From Bacteroidota bacterium (lineage in GTDB: Bacteria; Bacteroidota; Ignavibacteria; SZUA-365), in assembly GCA_023432805.1 (NCBI GenBank), contig JAEYUG010000127.1, forward strand, positions 1-17,060: a stretch of DNA of 17,060 nt. Reading direction: 5' to 3'. Shown here piece after piece: positions 13,403-17,060 of this stretch. The position numbers were made by a program, and so were the translations under genes. Within the stretch, counting starts at the first letter, position 1. The number at the start of each line of letters is the position of its first letter. The notes beneath the pieces were generated by a model. It saw only the letters and a list, made by a program, of their open reading frames with translations, was not told the origin of the DNA and made no database searches.

Positions 13403-15103
13403 ATGAAGTTCATCCCCTCACAGCTCGTCTATTTCCTGCAAGGGAAGACAACCCGGCGCAACATCGGCGCCCTGCTGCGCTTCCTGTCGAGTCTCCTTGC
13501 GCTGGTGACCCTCTACAGCGTGCTGTTCCACTACATCATGGAGTTCGAAGGACGCTCGTTCAGCTGGATCACCGGTTTCTACTGGACGCTGACGGTCATG
13601 TCCACACTCGGCTTCGGCGACATCACCTTCAACCACGATCTCGGTCGCATCTTCTCGATGCTCGTGCTCGGTTCCGGCGTCGTCGTCCTGCTCATCCTCT
13701 TTCCATTCACCTTCATCCAGTTCTTCTACGCCCCCTGGCTCGATGCGCGCTCACGCGCCCGCGCGCCGCGGGAGCTTCCCGCAGAAACGCGCGGTCACGT
13801 CATCCTCACGTATCCCGACCCGGTCACGTTCAGCCTCATCGAGAAACTGACCGCCTTCCAGCAACCCTACGTCCTTCTGGTCGAGGATCTCCAGAGCGCC
13901 CTCGAACTCTATGACAACAACATCCACGTCGTCCTCGGCGAGCGTGACAATCCGGAGACCTACACGCGTCTGCGTGTGGAGCACGCGGCGCTCGTCGTGG
14001 CCAATGGACGCGACGAACTGAACACGAACATCGTCTTCACCGTGCGCGAGCTCAGCAGGCAGGTCCCGATCATCGCCACGGCCGACTCGCCGAGTTCGGT
14101 CGACATCCTCCAGCTCGCGGGGAGTTCACATGTGATGCATCTGACAGAGATGCTGGGGAAGGCGCTGGCGCGCAGGACGATCGGAGGCGATGCTCGTGCG
14201 AATGTCATTGGCCGTTTCGACCAGCTCGTCATTGCGGAAGCCCCCGCCTACGGCACACCGCTCATCGATCGCACGATCGGCACGAGCGGCCTGCGGGAGG
14301 TGATGGGCATCACGGTCGTCGGTGTGTGGGAACGGGGCGTCTTCCACCTCCCCACACCACAGACTCCCATCGGATCGTCGACCGTGCTCGTGCTCGCCGG
14401 ATCGGAGGAACAGTTCGCGCACTATGACGAGTACATGTGCATCTACAATCCCCACGACGCATTCGTGCTCATCATCGGCGGCGGACGGGTGGGTCGGCAG
14501 ATCGCGCATGAACTCGCCGAACGGGACCTCCCCTACCGCATCGTCGAGAAGAATCCCGCCGAGATCGTGGATGACGAACAGTACGAACTCGGATCCGCGG
14601 CCGACATCGAGACGCTCACGCGCGCCGGCATCGCGCGCGCATCGACGGTCATCGTCACGACGCAGGACGACGACACGAACATCTATCTGACGATCTACTG
14701 CCGGCGGCTGCGTCCCGATGTGCATTTGATCAGCCGCGCCACGCTCGAGAAGAACATCTCGACGCTGCATCGCGCCGGTGCGGATCTCGTGATGTCGTAC
14801 TCGTCGCTCGGTTCGAACACGATCCTCAATTACCTGCAGGGAAGTCGCGTGATGATGCTGGCCGAAGGACTCGACATCCTCCGTTTCCGGGTTCCGGACT
14901 CGCTGTCGGGCATCACACTGCGCGAGTCCGGCATTCGCAGCGACACCGGCTGCAGCGTGATCGCACTGCGGCGCGACGGAGAGACGCATGTCAATCCGGA
15001 TCCGAACATCGTGCTCGCCCCCGACATGGACATGTTCGTCATAGGAAGCACCGAGGCCGAGCGTGCCTTCATCACCCGGTACGCACCGACCATCGAAACC
15101 TGA
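13403..15103 (+). CDS. potassium channel protein with two RCK (TrkA-N/TrkA-C) units
   Basis: A 566-residue ion channel. Two membrane helices (about 23-46 and 84-108) flank a pore loop with the selectivity filter TLGFGD (68-73), a GFGD version of TVGYGD. The cytoplasmic part has two RCK units. The first (about 131-345) lacks the Gly-rich nucleotide loop, having HVILTYPDPVTFSLIEKL where GxGxxG is expected. The second (about 354-566) has it, LIIGGGRVGRQIAHEL with GGGRVG at 359-364 and acidic VEKN at the end of the next strand. Each RCK unit is followed by a TrkA-C like domain. Known double-RCK channels are gated by nucleotides or ions and pass K+ across the inner membrane. The start at 13403 has no strong ribosome site, but the sequence is channel-like from the first residues. 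Confidence 0.9.
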   Translation: MKFIPSQLVYFLQGKTTRRNIGALLRFLSSLLALVTLYSVLFHYIMEFEGRSFSWITGFYWTLTVMSTLGFGDITFNHDLGRIFSMLVLGSGVVVLLILFPFTFIQFFYAPWLDARSRARAPRELPAETRGHVILTYPDPVTFSLIEKLTAFQQPYVLLVEDLQSALELYDNNIHVVLGERDNPETYTRLRVEHAALVVANGRDELNTNIVFTVRELSRQVPIIATADSPSSVDILQLAGSSHVMHLTEMLGKALARRTIGGDARANVIGRFDQLVIAEAPAYGTPLIDRTIGTSGLREVMGITVVGVWERGVFHLPTPQTPIGSSTVLVLAGSEEQFAHYDEYMCIYNPHDAFVLIIGGGRVGRQIAHELAERDLPYRIVEKNPAEIVDDEQYELGSAADIETLTRAGIARASTVIVTTQDDDTNIYLTIYCRRLRPDVHLISRATLEKNISTLHRAGADLVMSYSSLGSNTILNYLQGSRVMMLAEGLDILRFRVPDSLSGITLRESGIRSDTGCSVIALRRDGETHVNPDPNIVLAPDMDMFVIGSTEAERAFITRYAPTIET

Positions 15104-15121
15104 AAGGCCGGTGGGGTTCTC

Positions 15122-15148
15122 TATTATCGGAAGTATTTCATACTTTCG
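15122..15148 (+). promoter_or_regulatory. TATTAT box with adjoining palindrome upstream of glnA
   Basis: TATTAT at 15122-15127 is directly followed by an inverted repeat: CGGAAGTAT (15128-15136), loop TTC, ATACTTTCG (15140-15148), nine pairs including one G-T. If the box is a -10 element, transcription starts inside the palindrome, the usual place for a repressor site. It is not the GlnR consensus. A second imperfect palindrome, GATTCTCCGGCGAATC, follows at 15162-15177. A terminator for the channel gene is an alternative, but no T run follows. Confidence 0.35.
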
Positions 15149-15209
15149 TATCTGATTCCCCGATTCTCCGGCGAATCACCTACAGATTCCCGAACCTTGC
15201 GGAGTGGAC

Positions 15210-16580
15210 ATGCCATCCGATCTCGAACGCACGAAACAGCTCATCGCCGACCAGGCCATCGAATTCATCGACCTGAAGACTGTGGACCTTGTCGGACGTC
15301 TGCATCACATCACATTGCCGATCGGCAACGGCACGCTCGACCGTATCATGGAGCAGGGTGTCGGCTTCGACGGCTCCAGCTTCGGCTTCGCCAAGGTCGA
15401 GAACAGCGACATGATCCAGAAACCGGATCTCTCGACCGTGCAGATCGATCTGTTCCGCGATCGTCCGACGCTCACCTGCTTCACCAACGTCTTCCTCACC
15501 GACGCCGAACGCACACGCTTCGCACAGGACGTCCGCTGGGTCGCCCAGCACGCCGAAGACCTCCTCGCGACCCTGGGCATCGCCGACACGTCGCTGTGGG
15601 GACCCGAGTTCGAATACTACATCTTCTCCGACGTGAAGTACGATACGCGCACGGCTTCCTCGTACTACTCGATCGAGCACGCAGAGGAATTCTTCCAGAA
15701 CGCGTACCATGCCTGCAGTCCCTTCGACCTCTACGACGACTTCCGCGACGAATCCTGCAACCTCTTCAAACTGGCCGGCATTCCCGTCAAGTACCACCAC
15801 CATGAGGTGGGCGAGCGCGGCCAGCAGGAAATCGAGCTCTACTTCGATCCCCTGCTGCGCACTGCCGACAACATGGTCATGGCCAAGTACATCCTCTTCA
15901 GCCAGGCGGCCGAGGCGGGGCTGCACCTGACCTTCATGCCCAAGCCCATGTACCAGCAGGCGGGCAGCGGATTGCATCTGCACCAGTACCTGACGCGCGG
16001 AGGGAAGAATGCCTTCTACGAGGCCGGACGCTACGCGAACTTCAACGACATCGGCCGCTACTACATCGGCGGACTCCTCAAGCATGCCCACGCGCTTGCA
16101 GCCTTCACCAACCCGAGCACCAATTCATACAAGCGGCTCGTGCCGGGCTTCGAGGCACCGGTGGCGATGACCTTTGGACAGGCGAATCGCAGCTCGTGCG
16201 TGCGCATCCCGCGCTACATCTACGATCCCGAGGAAACCCGGCTCGAGTACCGTCCGCCTGACGCAACCGGGAATCCCTACCTGATGCTGGCGGCGATGCT
16301 CATGGCGGGCATCGACGGCATCGTCAACAAGATCGATCCTGAGAAGGAAGGATACGGTCCGCACGACGGCCGGTTGGCCGATGCAGGTGAAGTGCAGTTC
16401 CTGCCGCGCAATCTCGAGGAAGCCCTCGATGCGCTCGAGGTGGACAATGAATTCCTGCAGCGCGATGATGTATTTCCCGCCTCGCTCATCACGCAGTGGC
16501 TCAAGACCAAGCGTGAGGAAGTGCATGCGATCGCGACCATGCCCCATCCCTTCGAGTACAAGCAGTACTTCAGTCGGTAG
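15210..16580 (+). CDS. glnA: glutamine synthetase, type I
   Basis: A 456-residue enzyme that makes glutamine from glutamate, ammonia and ATP; type I forms dodecamers. Seen: beta-grasp N-terminal domain with GFDGSSFGF (52-60), the metal and glutamate sites GPEFEYYIF (131-139, Glu133 and Glu135), HHHEVGERGQQEIEL (196-210), FMPKPMYQQAGSGLHLH (242-258, His256), NSYKRLVPGFEAPV (305-318, flap Glu315), NRSSCVRIP (326-334) and RLEYRPPD (344-351). The family signature ends in Ser after HxHx, but Tyr260 is found here. The segment near 380-395 (GYGPHDGRLADAGE) replaces the NLYDLPPEE-type loop with its adenylylated Tyr, so control by adenylylation is unlikely. The ATG at 15210 has GGAG at 15201-15204. 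Confidence 0.93.
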   Translation: MPSDLERTKQLIADQAIEFIDLKTVDLVGRLHHITLPIGNGTLDRIMEQGVGFDGSSFGFAKVENSDMIQKPDLSTVQIDLFRDRPTLTCFTNVFLTDAERTRFAQDVRWVAQHAEDLLATLGIADTSLWGPEFEYYIFSDVKYDTRTASSYYSIEHAEEFFQNAYHACSPFDLYDDFRDESCNLFKLAGIPVKYHHHEVGERGQQEIELYFDPLLRTADNMVMAKYILFSQAAEAGLHLTFMPKPMYQQAGSGLHLHQYLTRGGKNAFYEAGRYANFNDIGRYYIGGLLKHAHALAAFTNPSTNSYKRLVPGFEAPVAMTFGQANRSSCVRIPRYIYDPEETRLEYRPPDATGNPYLMLAAMLMAGIDGIVNKIDPEKEGYGPHDGRLADAGEVQFLPRNLEEALDALEVDNEFLQRDDVFPASLITQWLKTKREEVHAIATMPHPFEYKQYFSR

Positions 16581-16619
16581 GCCATAAGGGCTCTTTTCTG
16601 CCCGTTTTCGAAGTTTTCC

Positions 16620-16673
16620 AAACGCTCAGTCTGCCTTGTCCGGCGTTGTTTCCGGTGCGGCGACTGAGCGTTT
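16620..16673 (+). terminator. hairpin terminator after glnA
   Basis: AAACGCTCAGTC at 16620-16631 pairs perfectly with GACTGAGCGTTT at 16662-16673, 12 bp around a 30-nt loop that can extend the stem by three GC pairs with one bulged base. TTTCCTTTC follows on the plus strand. It lies 40 nt after the glnA stop. Confidence 0.6.
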
Positions 16674-16814
16674 CCTTTCGTGCCATGGTGACGGGCGAAG
16701 GTGGGATTTATCACACGCATGTGTTCGTCGAGTCTTGACTTTCCGGATATTGTTGTCCACTTTATGGGAGAGGAGCCCCGCACGATCCGTTCATCCGTTT
16801 TCTGGAGGAATTTC

Positions 16815-17060
16815 ATGCGCCATCACATCCGCGTTTCGACTGTGTGCGTTCTTCTGCTTGTTTTCGGCGGCCTGCCCCTGAGCGTGCTGCGTGCCGAGGA
16901 GCCCTCGAGAACGGGAACATCCGGAGAGGAGCGCGGGCCTCGTTCCCGTGTCCCTGCAGGACAACCCGTCCCCCTGCCCCGCGGATTCTACGAGAACAGA
17001 GGGCAGATACGCGGAGGAGCCGACAATCCCGCTTCCGCGGTGCGCTACTACGCCTTCATC
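16815..17060 (+). CDS. secreted protein, N-terminal part, probably DUF7948/SBBP-repeat type (cut by window edge)
   Basis: The first 82 codons of a gene that runs off the right edge. The protein has a signal peptide: basic MRHHIRVS, hydrophobic TVCVLLLVFGGLPLSVL, and likely cleavage near residue 27 after RA. A Ser/Gly/Pro-rich stretch follows, then RGFYENRGQIRGGADNPASAVRYYAFI. The F-ENRGQ ... VRYYA pattern is the hallmark of the N-terminal domain found ahead of SBBP (beta-propeller) repeats in large exported proteins of this bacterial group, which often end in a sorting domain. That rest is outside the window, so the family call is tentative. The ATG at 16815 has GGAGG at 16804-16808 with 6 nt spacing. 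No convincing promoter box was found in the 234-nt gap before it. Confidence 0.66.
   Translation, partial: MRHHIRVSTVCVLLLVFGGLPLSVLRAEEPSRTGTSGEERGPRSRVPAGQPVPLPRGFYENRGQIRGGADNPASAVRYYAFI

Overview
The window looks like an ordinary chromosomal stretch of a GC-rich member of the Bacteroidota/Chlorobi/Ignavibacteria (FCB) branch, perhaps Kapabacteria-like. Lineage evidence seen in the sequence: a secreted protein ending in a NYPNPFNPSTTIRY-type sorting domain (type IX secretion), a DUF2723 glycosyltransferase-like protein, a probable SBBP/DUF7948-type secreted protein, and several TAnnTTT(G/C) boxes 32-46 nt upstream of starts, resembling the Bacteroidota -7 element. Strong Shine-Dalgarno sequences precede many genes. 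No tools were run; family names come from reading motifs.

Layout. 1-333 (-): start of an acyl-CoA synthetase cut by the window edge, divergent from a PspA gene (461-1129, +) that is followed after 9 nt by a YbjN-like gene with a lysine/alanine-rich tail (1139-1708, +). A convergent hairpin (1729-1764) separates these from three small minus-strand genes: a STAS protein, a zinc ribbon, and an unknown small protein whose start may be frameshifted. 2863-3825 (+) encodes a multi-pass membrane protein. It converges on a minus-strand block, in transcription order aspS (9912-8140), hutI (8143-6881), an ABC ATPase (6788-5865) and a DUF2723 protein (5868-3883). Two ATGA overlaps make two translationally coupled pairs, aspS/hutI and ABC/DUF2723. 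The 92-nt spacer between the pairs is almost wholly an inverted repeat.

10120-12210 (-) is a large secreted PKD-type protein with a C-terminal sorting domain. A 438-nt divergent regulatory region with several palindromes and a possible 11-codon leader separates it from a small secreted protein (12649-13233, +), which ends in a classic rho-independent terminator. Then come a K+ channel with two RCK units (13403-15103, +), a type I glutamine synthetase (15210-16580, +) with its own hairpin terminator, and the beginning of a secreted protein (16815 to the edge).

No rRNA, tRNA, CRISPR array, transposase or integrase was seen. Most of the window is housekeeping or envelope function. The less ordinary parts are the PspA/YbjN-tail pair, the small STAS/zinc-ribbon cluster, and two kinds of short intergenic palindromic repeat. 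I did not find convincing evidence of a wholly new system.
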